Position numbers and translations under genes: made by a program. A stretch of DNA of 33,789 nt, taken from an uncultured Akkermansia sp. (GTDB lineage Bacteria > Verrucomicrobiota > Verrucomicrobiia > Verrucomicrobiales > Akkermansiaceae). The stretch lies in the NCBI GenBank assembly GCA_904501915.1, contig CAJGCV010000008.1, positions 1 through 33,789 of the forward strand, in the 5' to 3' direction. Shown piece after piece: positions 25,169 to 32,477 of the stretch. The first letter of the stretch is position 1; every line of letters starts with the position of its first letter. The notes under the pieces are model-generated. The model did no database searches. It saw nothing but the letters and a program-made list of their open reading frames with translations, and was not told the DNA's origin.

Positions 25169-25480
25169 ATGAACGAACTAAACGAACTCAACCACGGCAC
25201 CCAGCGAATCGACACCATCATGCAATACTGGGGGCTGGATAATCACGACCTCGTCAGCGTCTCCACAGAACAACTCACACACAAACAAGTCCAGAAAGCA
25301 CGCCAGGGCCGTGAACTCACCCTCAAAATGATGCAGAAAGTCGCTCGCGCGCTCAACGTAGCCATCTGGTACAAGCTGGATGACGAAGCACGCGAAACAT
25401 ACTACGAATACATCCACCGCGACCTCTTCACCTACGCCAAGGGATACGACCCAGCCTGGCAAGACCCCAACCAGAAGTAA
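25169..25480 (+). CDS. Small HTH-like protein
   Basis: A 103-residue cytosolic protein with no recognised family. The centre reads LTHKQVQKARQGRELT followed by MMQKVARALNVAIWY, a helix-turn-helix-like pattern similar to XRE-type domains in which the second helix is basic. The N-terminus is acidic and polar, and the C-terminus is Tyr/Asp-rich. A DNA-binding role is plausible but inferred only from this pattern. It lies between the NlpC/P60-like gene and xseA with 64 bp upstream, in which no strong promoter is seen, and it is followed immediately by an inverted-repeat element. Confidence 0.7.
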   Translation: MNELNELNHGTQRIDTIMQYWGLDNHDLVSVSTEQLTHKQVQKARQGRELTLKMMQKVARALNVAIWYKLDDEARETYYEYIHRDLFTYAKGYDPAWQDPNQK

Positions 25481-25482
25481 AG

Positions 25483-25600
25483 GTCAAGGTACAAGGTAAG
25501 ATGTACAATTGAAAAGGCTCGCGAGTCTCCGGCCCGCCTGTACTCAGGCTGCGGCACAGCCGCAGGGAGTTTTAAAATTGTACCTTGTTCATTGTAAATT
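25483..25600. repeat. Palindromic REP/MITE-like element
   Basis: The outer arms are complementary: ACAAGGTA (25491-25498) with TACCTTGT (25581-25588), and GTACAATT (25503-25510) with AATTGTAC (25576-25583). Inside is a GC-rich hairpin CTGCGGC-ACA-GCCGCAG (25549-25565). The element fills the gap between the HTH-like gene and xseA. Whether it is dispersed in the genome cannot be told from one window. Confidence 0.45.
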
Positions 25601-25604
25601 CCCC

Positions 25605-26927
25605 ATGCCCTTATCCGTCACAGAACTCGTCTGCCGGCTGAAGCAGACCGTAGAGGTCAACATAGGTGAGCAAAGCGTCATCGGCGAAATCGGCTCCTGC
25701 AAAACCGCCAGCAGCGGGCATCTCTACTTCACCCTCAAAGACGCGCACTGCCAGCTGCAATGCGCCCTCTACGCCTTTCGCGCGCGCAGCCTGCGGCTGC
25801 GCCTGCGCGAAGGCATGCTCGTAGAGCTCCGAGGCAAAGCCACCGTCTGGGAGGGGCGGGGATCCCTGCAATTCATCGTCGACACCGTCAAAGAAGCCGG
25901 CGTAGGCACCCTGCAGCAACAATTCGAAGCCCTCAAAGCCCGCCTTGCCGCAGAAGGCCTCTTCGACCCCGCCCGCAAACGCGCCATCCCGCGCTACCCG
26001 CGCAGCGTCGCCCTGGTCACCAGCGCCACCGGTGCCGTCATCCAGGATATGCGCCACCGTCTGGCACAACGCGCCCCCTGGATTCAGACCTACCTCTACC
26101 CCGTTCAAGTACAAGGCAAAGGAGCAGAACTCGGCATAGCGCACGCCATCGAACAACTCGGCAACCCAGGACGCTACAATCTGCCCGCAGTGGACTACAT
26201 CATCATCGCCCGCGGCGGCGGCAGCCTCGAAGACCTCTGGTGCTTCAACGAAGAAACCCTCGCGCGAGCCATTGCCGCCAGCCCCATTCCCATCGTCTCA
26301 GCCATCGGCCACGAAACAGACTTCACCATAGCAGACTTCGTCGCAGACCTCCGCGCGCCCACCCCCACCGCCGCCATCGAACTCACCACCCCCGACTCCG
26401 CAGAGCTCCGCGCCACCCTTGCCAACACCGCCCGGCACATCCGCCAGCAACTCACCCGTAGCCTGCAAATGGCACACCTGCGCCTGCGCGTCATCCAACA
26501 AAGCCGCCTCGGCACTCCACTCGAACTCCTCGCTCCCTACCAGCAGCAGCTCGACACCCTAACCGCAGACCTCCACACCGCCCTCCAGAACCGCCTCGAG
26601 CGCGAACACAACCGGCTCGCCATACATAAAGCAAGCCTCAGCACCACCGCCGTGCTGCACCACATCCACCACGCCAACACCCGCCTTCTCCACCACAAAC
26701 AAAATCTCACCAACGCCCTGCATACACGCCTCGCCACCCAACGCGCCAGGCTCGACACCCTCGTCGCGCGTCTTCAGGCCGCCAGCCCCCAGAATGCCCT
26801 CGACCGCGGCTTCGCACTCGTCAGCACTGCAAACGGCAAACTAGCGCGCGATGCCGCCGCCCTGCACCCCGGCGATGAACTGCACATCCGCCTGGCCAGA
26901 GGTGAAACCACCGCCACCGTCAAATAA
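25605..26927 (+). CDS. xseA: Exodeoxyribonuclease VII large subunit
   Basis: A 440-residue XseA. Residues 1-100 are the OB-fold DNA-binding domain (SVTELVCRLKQTVE, SSGHLYFTLKD). The catalytic domain follows with the family motifs IARGGGSLEDLWCFNEE (from R203) and SAIGHETDFTIADFVADLRAPTPTAA (quoted in part as GHETDFTIADFVADLRAPT, G235 onward). The last third is a Lys/Arg/Gln/His-rich coiled coil. With XseB it degrades single-stranded DNA in both directions in repair. No xseB is present in this window. An upstream open frame to 25509 runs through the inverted repeat, so the ATG at 25605 is chosen. Confidence 0.94.
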   Translation: MPLSVTELVCRLKQTVEVNIGEQSVIGEIGSCKTASSGHLYFTLKDAHCQLQCALYAFRARSLRLRLREGMLVELRGKATVWEGRGSLQFIVDTVKEAGVGTLQQQFEALKARLAAEGLFDPARKRAIPRYPRSVALVTSATGAVIQDMRHRLAQRAPWIQTYLYPVQVQGKGAELGIAHAIEQLGNPGRYNLPAVDYIIIARGGGSLEDLWCFNEETLARAIAASPIPIVSAIGHETDFTIADFVADLRAPTPTAAIELTTPDSAELRATLANTARHIRQQLTRSLQMAHLRLRVIQQSRLGTPLELLAPYQQQLDTLTADLHTALQNRLEREHNRLAIHKASLSTTAVLHHIHHANTRLLHHKQNLTNALHTRLATQRARLDTLVARLQAASPQNALDRGFALVSTANGKLARDAAALHPGDELHIRLARGETTATVK

Positions 26928-26932
26928 CCACC

Positions 26933-27145
26933 ATGACACGCGCCATCCTCATACTGCTGGCACTCACCCAGCTGCCCGCCCTGGCCGAAAACTACTACAA
27001 CCGCACCGGCGCCTACCAGGGCCGCGCCGAAACAGACTCCCACGGCAACAAACGCTTCTACGATAAAAACGGTGCCTACCAGGGTCGCATGGAAAACGGC
27101 CGCTTCTACGACAAAAACGGCGCCTATCGCGGCAGAAAACAATAA
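26933..27145 (+). CDS. Small secreted protein with three NGAYxGR-type repeats
   Basis: A 70-residue protein starting 5 bp after xseA. Residues 1-18 are a signal peptide (cleavage after ALA). The mature part consists of three near-identical units: YYNRTGAYQGR (21-31), FYDKNGAYQGR (42-52) and FYDKNGAYRGR (58-68). Short Tyr/Gly repeats of this kind occur in small periplasmic proteins of many bacteria, where their role is unknown. Tight spacing suggests co-transcription with xseA, though a functional link is not evident. Confidence 0.75.
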   Translation: MTRAILILLALTQLPALAENYYNRTGAYQGRAETDSHGNKRFYDKNGAYQGRMENGRFYDKNGAYRGRKQ

Positions 27146-27171
27146 ATTTTCCATTTTACGCAAAAAAAGTC

Positions 27172-27200
27172 TTGCAATACGCCGACACGTGGTGTATATT
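27172..27200 (+). promoter_or_regulatory. Promoter of tRNA-Leu
   Basis: TTGCAA (27172-27177), a 17-bp spacer and TATATT (27195-27200), 26 bases ahead of the tRNA 5' end. Confidence 0.7.
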
Positions 27201-27226
27201 CCCCCCGCACCCAGTGCGAAACCAAT

Positions 27227-27308
27227 GCTCGGATGGCGGAATTGGTAGACGCGTTAGACTAAGGATCTAATGGGGAGACCCGTGGGGGTTCGAGTCCCCC
27301 TTCGAGCA
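27227..27308 (+). tRNA. tRNA-Leu (anticodon AAG)
   Basis: An 82-base tRNA. The acceptor stem GCTCGGA pairs with TTCGAGC, and A27308 is the discriminator. The anticodon stem TTAGA/TCTAA encloses the loop CTAAGGA, giving anticodon AAG for leucine CUN codons. A long variable arm (GGG-AGA-CCC) confirms the class II Leu type, and the T-arm is GGGGG-TTCGAGT-CCCCC. CCA is not encoded. A34 would need deamination to inosine by TadA to read C-ending codons. Confidence 0.93.
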
Positions 27309-27312
27309 TACG

Positions 27313-27345
27313 AAAGGCCTGCAAGTTCAACTTGCAGGCCTTTTT
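27313..27345 (+). terminator. Intrinsic terminator after tRNA-Leu
   Basis: A 14-bp perfect stem, AAAGGCCTGCAAGT (27313-27326) with ACTTGCAGGCCTTT (27330-27343), has a three-base loop and a T-run. Confidence 0.92.
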
Positions 27346-27515
27346 CATTCCTCCCTGCTGAGCATCACAGCCAGCATTTATTGAAGGCCCAACACAAAAC
27401 ATTTTCCCGCGTTTTGAAGCGATTCTCACGCCACTTCGCAACTCGCCGCCCACGGCGGTGATTCATCTGAGACGGCTCATTTCGTGTGAAAGTCATTACC
27501 ATAGCCAAATATGCC

Positions 27516-27544
27516 TTGCAAACAGCATCGACTTACGCTAGTAT
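27516..27544 (+). promoter_or_regulatory. Promoter of the AAA/DUF4276 pair
   Basis: TTGCAA (27516-27521), a 17-bp spacer and TAGTAT (27539-27544), 15 bases before the ATG at 27560. Confidence 0.65.
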
Positions 27545-27559
27545 CAACACGCAATTACC

Positions 27560-28663
27560 ATGGCCGCGCTAGATAAATTAACAATCAGAGGTTTTAAGTC
27601 TATTCAGAATCTAGAAAATTTTGAATTAAGGAACTTAAACATAATTGTGGGAGCCAATGGTGCAGGGAAAAGCAATTTTGTAACATTTTTCCGCATGCTT
27701 CGCTCATTCATGATGGGACATCTCCCCTCATACATTGCGCGCAATGGCGGCATGGATGGCTTTCTATTCAGAGGCCCCAAAGTGACCAAAGAGCTATTTT
27801 TTGAAATGACGTTTGGAGAACGAGGCTATCGCTTTCACCTTTCGCCCACCGTCAACAATTCCGTCATTGTGGAAAAAGAAGCCCGCTACTACGAAAAGAG
27901 TGATCACAAGTGGTGGGAACTAGGCGATAGCATAGATGGCACTTCTCTTTTGGTTAAAGAAAGCCAAAGCAATTCAACCTTTGCCTTTTGCAGTCGCTAT
28001 GTCTATGAGGATATCTCTTCGTGGCAAGTTTATCATGTACACGACACTAGTGCGTTCGCCGGGATGCGGCTCCCTGAAATCACGCAACGAGGTCGCACTC
28101 TTGCGCCCGATGCCTCTAACCTTGCAGCCCATCTTCTTTATCTGCGGGAAACACACCCTGCCGTATATACAGAAATTGTCAACTCAGTACGCTTAGTTGC
28201 GCCATATTTCGATGATTTTCTCCTTACAATCGAGCATAGCGACTCAGAAAAAAAAGTAGCATTAGACTGGAGGCAGAAGGATACGGAACTTGAAATGCAA
28301 CCCTATCATCTTTCTGATGGGACAATTCGATTCATCTGCCTATCAACAGCACTTCTACAACCCTCACCGCCCGCCACAATCATCATAGATGAACCGGAAC
28401 TCGGACTGCATCCCTCTGCTATCGGCATTTTAGCAGAATTAATCGAAAATGCCTCACGTCGTACGCAAGTAATTGCAGCCACACAATCCCCCCTACTGCT
28501 TGATCACTTCAGTCCGGAGGATATAATTGTTGTTAACAGAAAAAATGGAGCCTCTGTCTTTGAACGGTTAAAAACGGAAGACTATAAGGAATGGTTTGAG
28601 GATTTTTCCCTCGGCGAATTATGGGTAAAAAATGTTATAGCAGGAGGCCCTCGGCATGAATAA
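27560..28663 (+). CDS. AAA family ATPase of an OLD/PARIS-like defence pair
   Basis: A 367-residue ABC/SMC-like ATPase of the AAA_21/RecF-type group. The N-terminus reads LTIRGFKSIQN, then Walker A GANGAGKS (31-38, Lys37). A signature-like LSDGTIRF precedes Walker B IIIDEPELGLHP (Asp277, Glu278, His284). The D-loop/H region ends with AATQSPLLLDHF. There is no long coiled coil, and the middle insert is short. The downstream gene overlaps by eight bases and encodes a TOPRIM-like DUF4276 protein. ATPase plus TOPRIM partners are the layout of OLD nucleases split over two genes and of the PARIS system (AriA/AriB, whose effector is DUF4435). An anti-phage role is inferred from this layout and from the Thoeris genes next to it. 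The AT-rich composition suggests acquisition by transfer. Confidence 0.85.
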   Translation: MAALDKLTIRGFKSIQNLENFELRNLNIIVGANGAGKSNFVTFFRMLRSFMMGHLPSYIARNGGMDGFLFRGPKVTKELFFEMTFGERGYRFHLSPTVNNSVIVEKEARYYEKSDHKWWELGDSIDGTSLLVKESQSNSTFAFCSRYVYEDISSWQVYHVHDTSAFAGMRLPEITQRGRTLAPDASNLAAHLLYLRETHPAVYTEIVNSVRLVAPYFDDFLLTIEHSDSEKKVALDWRQKDTELEMQPYHLSDGTIRFICLSTALLQPSPPATIIIDEPELGLHPSAIGILAELIENASRRTQVIAATQSPLLLDHFSPEDIIVVNRKNGASVFERLKTEDYKEWFEDFSLGELWVKNVIAGGPRHE

Positions 28664-29330
28664 AATCAGGAATGTCCATGTTCTAGTAGAAGGACAAACA
28701 GAGGAATCTTTCATTCGCGATGTACTTGCTCCCTATTGTGCTCATCGTGATGTTTACATGACTCAATCTGTTCTCACTAAAAAAGGCAGCAAAGGAGGAG
28801 ATATCAAATTTAGCCGTTCTAAAAAAGAAATTCGCAACTTCCTATGTCAAAGGAAGGATTTAATCGTCAGCACATTTGTTGATTTCTATGGCATCAAGGA
28901 ATGGCCAGGCACCTCCAATATTCCCCAAAATGCATCGCCGCAGCAAATAGCGAAGCTCATGAACAACGGAGCAAAAACGGGCATGAAGGAATCATTCCCC
29001 GATCTCTGCTACGATATTGACAATAGATACGTTCCCTATACCGCGGTACATGAGTTCGAAACCTTGCTTTTCAGTGACTGTGACATTTTGGCTAATGAGT
29101 TAAACATTTCCCCTCAAACTGTTCATGAGGTATTACACCTATTCGGAGAAGCAGAAAGAATTAACAATAGTCCTGAGACCGCTCCCTCCAAACGACTTTT
29201 AGCGTGGAATCCTAGCTATAGCAAAACCAGAAAAGGTATCACCATTGCAAAAACAATCGGCATTTACAAGATGCGTAAAGCATGTCCCCTGTTTAATGCC
29301 TGGTTAAATCAAATTGGAGTCACACCATAA
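28656..29330 (+). CDS. DUF4276 TOPRIM-like effector
   Basis: A 224-residue protein of the DUF4276 type. The start VLVEGQTEESFIRDVL carries the acidic VEGxTEE motif of TOPRIM-like nuclease folds. A second acidic cluster is STFVDFYGIKEWPG, and a third region is YTAVHEFETLLF; together these are the expected metal-binding sites. The ATG at 28656 overlaps the ATPase stop and is preceded by a full Shine-Dalgarno AGGAGG (28642-28647), so it is translationally coupled. By analogy with AriB of PARIS and the TOPRIM part of OLD, it is the probable nuclease or toxin effector, held or triggered by the ATPase. The specific target is unknown. Confidence 0.8.
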   Translation: MNKIRNVHVLVEGQTEESFIRDVLAPYCAHRDVYMTQSVLTKKGSKGGDIKFSRSKKEIRNFLCQRKDLIVSTFVDFYGIKEWPGTSNIPQNASPQQIAKLMNNGAKTGMKESFPDLCYDIDNRYVPYTAVHEFETLLFSDCDILANELNISPQTVHEVLHLFGEAERINNSPETAPSKRLLAWNPSYSKTRKGITIAKTIGIYKMRKACPLFNAWLNQIGVTP

Positions 29331-29408
29331 ACATCAACCTTTTCATCAACTCGCGCAAACAGCACATCGCATGTCATAACCGCTTTCTATGGCTAATAGG
29401 GGGCGTCT

Positions 29409-29449
29409 GGGGGGGGGCGCGCCAGATTGCCCTACTACCCCCCCTTTTT
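29409..29449 (+). terminator. G9/C7 hairpin, possible terminator
   Basis: A run of nine G (29409-29417) can pair with seven C (29438-29444) across a loop of about 20 bases, followed by TTTTT. It lies between the ATPase/DUF4276 pair and thsB. Confidence 0.45.
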
Positions 29450-29502
29450 CAGAAAATATCGCGCAGGCTGGTATGCTCAAATCTTTTCACATATTAATAA
29501 CT

Positions 29503-29531
29503 TTAATAATCACAACGAATTAAGATATACT
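29503..29531 (+). promoter_or_regulatory. Candidate promoter of thsB
   Basis: TTAATA (29503-29508), a 17-bp spacer and TATACT (29526-29531), 22 bases before the ATG at 29554. The -10 box is good and the -35 box moderate. Confidence 0.45.
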
Positions 29532-29553
29532 CCTCACTTCTACTCTTAATCTT

Positions 29554-30246
29554 ATGGGCAACAAAATTTTCATTTCATATAAATATAAAGATGACAGCGT
29601 CTATCATCAACTAATTAATGGCGAATGGATGAATACTGTTCGCGATTACGTAACCGTATTACAAAACAAACTAGAAACAGAACACATAAACAAAGGGGAA
29701 CCAGAAAACGAGGATCTTTCTGAGCTTTTAGAGGTCTCCATCGAAAAAAAACTTAAGGACAGGTTATACGACAGTTCTGTGACATTAATCATCATGTCTC
29801 CAAAAATGAAAGAACTTTCTATTCCTGAAAATAAGCAATGGATTCCTTGGGAAATATCGTATTCACTACGTCCTGTCACAAGGAATGAAAGAACCTGTCA
29901 GCGAAATGCCCTAGTTGCCATCGTACTACCCGATGCTGATGGCTCATACGATTACGCAATAGTCAGCAAGAACTGCGTTCCCGGATGCTCATGCAATGTT
30001 TGGCAAACACAAAACTTCTTCCCTATTATAAGCTCCAACATGTTTAATCTCAAATCAAGAAGCAGCAATAAAAAAGATTGCATCTCACATAACGACGTGT
30101 ACATGGGAGAAGTCTCATACATATCGCTTGTTCGCTGGGAAGATTTCTACAAGAATCCAGATAAATACATCCAACAAGCTATAGATAGACAGAAAAACGC
30201 CGACGACTATGATTTAAAAATTTTGCTTCAAAATAGTGTTTCATGA
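29554..30246 (+). CDS. thsB: Thoeris ThsB-like TIR-domain protein
   Basis: A 230-residue TIR-like (DUF1863-type) protein. The start KIFISYKYKDD is the first TIR strand. A later strand SVTLIIMSP is followed by WIPWEISYSL, in which Glu100 matches the catalytic Glu of ThsB/TIR enzymes (RYEI in the Bacillus protein, from memory). In type I Thoeris, ThsB senses infection and makes a cyclic ADP-ribose isomer from NAD+, which activates ThsA. The neighbouring ThsA homologue supports this strongly. The protein is somewhat longer than the Bacillus cereus ThsB, with a C-terminal extension. It has no clear Shine-Dalgarno sequence. The AT-rich composition matches the island rather than the chromosome to its left. 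Confidence 0.82.
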   Translation: MGNKIFISYKYKDDSVYHQLINGEWMNTVRDYVTVLQNKLETEHINKGEPENEDLSELLEVSIEKKLKDRLYDSSVTLIIMSPKMKELSIPENKQWIPWEISYSLRPVTRNERTCQRNALVAIVLPDADGSYDYAIVSKNCVPGCSCNVWQTQNFFPIISSNMFNLKSRSSNKKDCISHNDVYMGEVSYISLVRWEDFYKNPDKYIQQAIDRQKNADDYDLKILLQNSVS

Positions 30247-30951
30247 AGCAATCATCCCACTTTTCCTAGTAGCATAGAGGCTCTGCATTGAGAGAAGAAC
30301 GAATACGTTACCTGCTAAGGTAATAATGGCTGAGCCGAAATGGGAACTTCTCGCTATAATCATTTTCTATCAAATGACAAGCTAGTAAATCTGCATGTTT
30401 TCCAGCCCGACAAGAGTATTCACGATCAAATCTGTGTTAATCTGAATATTCACTGTTACCATGCAGTATGTACTCCGTCGGATACACATTTTCTTTTCTG
30501 ATATGTTGGAATAGGAACTTCTATTCCAACACCTATAACTCTGCTAGTCTGCGCGCAAACTTGATTTTAGACAATCGCGATACCGTTCCTATTGTAAATT
30601 CTCCAGGGAGTCCCGAGTTATTGAAGCATACATATACATCTCCATGTATCTACCCCTGACCAAGCATCTTTGAGATTGTCCGGTTAGAATCCCAAACACT
30701 TTCAACAAATAACATTTAACCTTGAAGTAGTCGCTTATCCCGCTCTCAACCGCTACACCTGGTTAGGTGTAACTATGTCGGCAGAGCTCACTGTTCTGTA
30801 CGAATCCACGGCAGCCGATAAAACGCTCTCATGTAATTGTTATTCCAACGTTATGCCTCTTAACCTATTTTTCCAACTATGCGACGACTAGTAATATAAC
30901 TATTTTCTTGCAAAACTTATTAAAAGGAGTTACCTTGAATCAATCAAACGT
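30247..30951 (+). other. Unusual 705-bp gap between thsB and thsA
   Basis: No convincing protein gene is seen. It holds a perfect 11-bp hairpin (30504-30531) and a 7-bp hairpin (30754-30771). A short minus-strand open stretch (30533-30649) encodes VYVCFNNSG and ends ARRLAEL; this faintly recalls the C-terminus of DUF72 proteins and could be a relic. A candidate thsA promoter is TTCCAA-18-TATAAC (30871-30900). The DNA may be a decayed gene or a non-coding RNA locus. Confidence 0.4.
30504..30531. repeat. Perfect 11-bp inverted repeat
   Basis: TGTTGGAATAG (30504-30514) and CTATTCCAACA (30521-30531) are exact complements around GAACTT. There is no T-run on the plus strand, so it is not an obvious terminator; it could be an operator, an RNA hairpin or a relic of an IS end. 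Confidence 0.55.
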
Positions 30952-30961
30952 ATGGAAATAG
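30922..30961 (+). promoter_or_regulatory. Shine-Dalgarno and overlapping mini-ORF at thsA start
   Basis: AAAAGGAG (30922-30929) is ideally placed for a TTG at 30935, which opens an eight-codon frame ending TAG at 30959-30961. That frame overlaps the thsA ATG (30952) in another phase. It may couple translation to thsA or may be incidental. Confidence 0.4.
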
Positions 30962-32403
30962 AACACAAACTTTTTTGTAAAAAATATGCAGAGGCTATCA
31001 TGAACGATGTCGCTGCTTTATTAGTAGGAGCTGGTATGTCCCAACCTTGTGGTTTACCCTCGTGGAAGGAATTATTACGCATGCCTTTGGCGGAAATCAA
31101 GCTAGATATCGAAAAAGAAACAGATTTACTTTCAGCTGCGCAATATTACGCCAATGTGAAAGGCAGGAGAAGCGATTTGACTCAGCATATCATAAACCTT
31201 TTTACTAAGAAAAACATTTCACATTCAGACTCCCACGCACTTCTCGCATCGCTTCCTATCAAATACGTTTGGACAACTAATTACGATACACTTTTGGAAG
31301 ATGCATACCGAGCGTGTGTTAAAAAAGTAGACGTAAAGAGAAAACCCGAAGATTTATGCTACTCCATCCCGGGTCGTGACGTGATTATACATAAAATGCA
31401 TGGCGATATCACTATAGCAGGAGATATCACACTCATCAGTGATGACTATGAGTCATACCACAGGAGAAACGAGTTATTCAGTACAGCGTTTAAAAATGAT
31501 ATCGCAACAAAAACGTTTCTGTTTATAGGATTTAGCATGAGCGACCCTAATATTCTCGGGATACTAGGACAAATGAAGGAAAAACTCGGAAACCATGTAC
31601 GTCAACACTTTTGCATATACAAAAACATACATAAGGATGACATTGGGGAAAATGGAAATTTAGAATACGCTCGGACAAGAGAAGAGTTGTGGATTGCCAA
31701 TTTGAAGCGATATGGAATCGAAATAGTAAGAGTCAACAGCTACAAGGAAATAGACAATTTACTGAAAACCATAAAACAATATATTTTATCTAAGAGCGTA
31801 TTTATATCTGGTTCTGCGGAAGATTATGGAGTCTACTCTAAAGAGGACGCAGAATTTTTTATTCACCAACTTTCATATAAACTAGTAGAAAAAGGGTATC
31901 GAGTTGTTTCAGGATTTGGGAAAGGGGTTGGCGACAGCGTCATTAATGGTGTGCTCAGTTATGCATATTCTCAAGGGCAAAACATCGGAAACAGGTTGCT
32001 GACATTGCCATTCCCTCAAAATATAAAAAATCCTGATGAACGAGAGAAAAGATGGAAAAAGTATCGAGAGGATATGATCTCTCGAGCAGGTAATGCCATT
32101 TTCATCTTCGGTAACAAGTATTCTGAAAACAAACTTTCAGATACCCAAGAAATAGTCCTTGCTAGTGGTGTACGCCAAGAATTCGCAATTGCGAAAGCTC
32201 AAGGGCTCAAAGTATATCCTATCGTACAAACTGGCTATGTTGCAAAAGAATTATGGAGTTCTGTATCTAAGGAATTGGAACATTACTATGAATCTGTAGA
32301 GTTGCTACAGACCGTCAAAATCATGAACGACGTACCTGCTGACAAGGTTGACGAACTCGTCACAGCCATTATTAATTGCATCGACGCATCTCAAAATCTG
32401 TAG
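30952..32403 (+). CDS. thsA: Thoeris ThsA: SIR2 NADase with SLOG sensor
   Basis: A 483-residue protein with the type I ThsA layout. Residues 1 to about 280 are a SIR2-like domain: LLVGAGMS near the start, then WTTNYDTLLE with Asn110 and HKMHGD with His150, the two NADase residues shown as essential in Bacillus cereus ThsA. The stretch KTFLFIGFSMSDPN is also conserved. Residues 284-483 are a SLOG domain with SGSA (286-289), SGFGKGVG and KYREDMISRAGNAIF, which bind the cyclic ADP-ribose signal. Binding the signal activates NAD+ depletion and abortive infection. Both halves look intact. The ATG at 30952 aligns with the Bacillus N-terminus. The identification is by recalled sequence similarity across the full length and is strong. 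Confidence 0.92.
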   Translation: MEIEHKLFCKKYAEAIMNDVAALLVGAGMSQPCGLPSWKELLRMPLAEIKLDIEKETDLLSAAQYYANVKGRRSDLTQHIINLFTKKNISHSDSHALLASLPIKYVWTTNYDTLLEDAYRACVKKVDVKRKPEDLCYSIPGRDVIIHKMHGDITIAGDITLISDDYESYHRRNELFSTAFKNDIATKTFLFIGFSMSDPNILGILGQMKEKLGNHVRQHFCIYKNIHKDDIGENGNLEYARTREELWIANLKRYGIEIVRVNSYKEIDNLLKTIKQYILSKSVFISGSAEDYGVYSKEDAEFFIHQLSYKLVEKGYRVVSGFGKGVGDSVINGVLSYAYSQGQNIGNRLLTLPFPQNIKNPDEREKRWKKYREDMISRAGNAIFIFGNKYSENKLSDTQEIVLASGVRQEFAIAKAQGLKVYPIVQTGYVAKELWSSVSKELEHYYESVELLQTVKIMNDVPADKVDELVTAIINCIDASQNL

Positions 32404-32477
32404 ATTTTCTTATCTCTATCAAAACCCGATAATTCCCCGCTCAAGGGAGTAGAATGCAGGGAGGCATAAAATTCTCT

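Noticed and set aside
27259..27453. Minus-strand frame ending GLEPPRVSPLDP
   Set aside because: This is the familiar false translation of a tRNA gene; it overlaps tRNA-Leu.
30509..30521. GAATAGGAACTTC, identical to one arm of the yeast FRT site
   Set aside because: Only one arm is present and there is no 8-bp core or second arm; the match is explained by the local palindrome and is taken as coincidence.
30468..30659. A 63-codon plus-strand frame in the thsB-thsA gap
   Set aside because: It crosses the perfect 11-bp hairpin, has no ribosome-binding site or promoter, and has no recognisable sequence.
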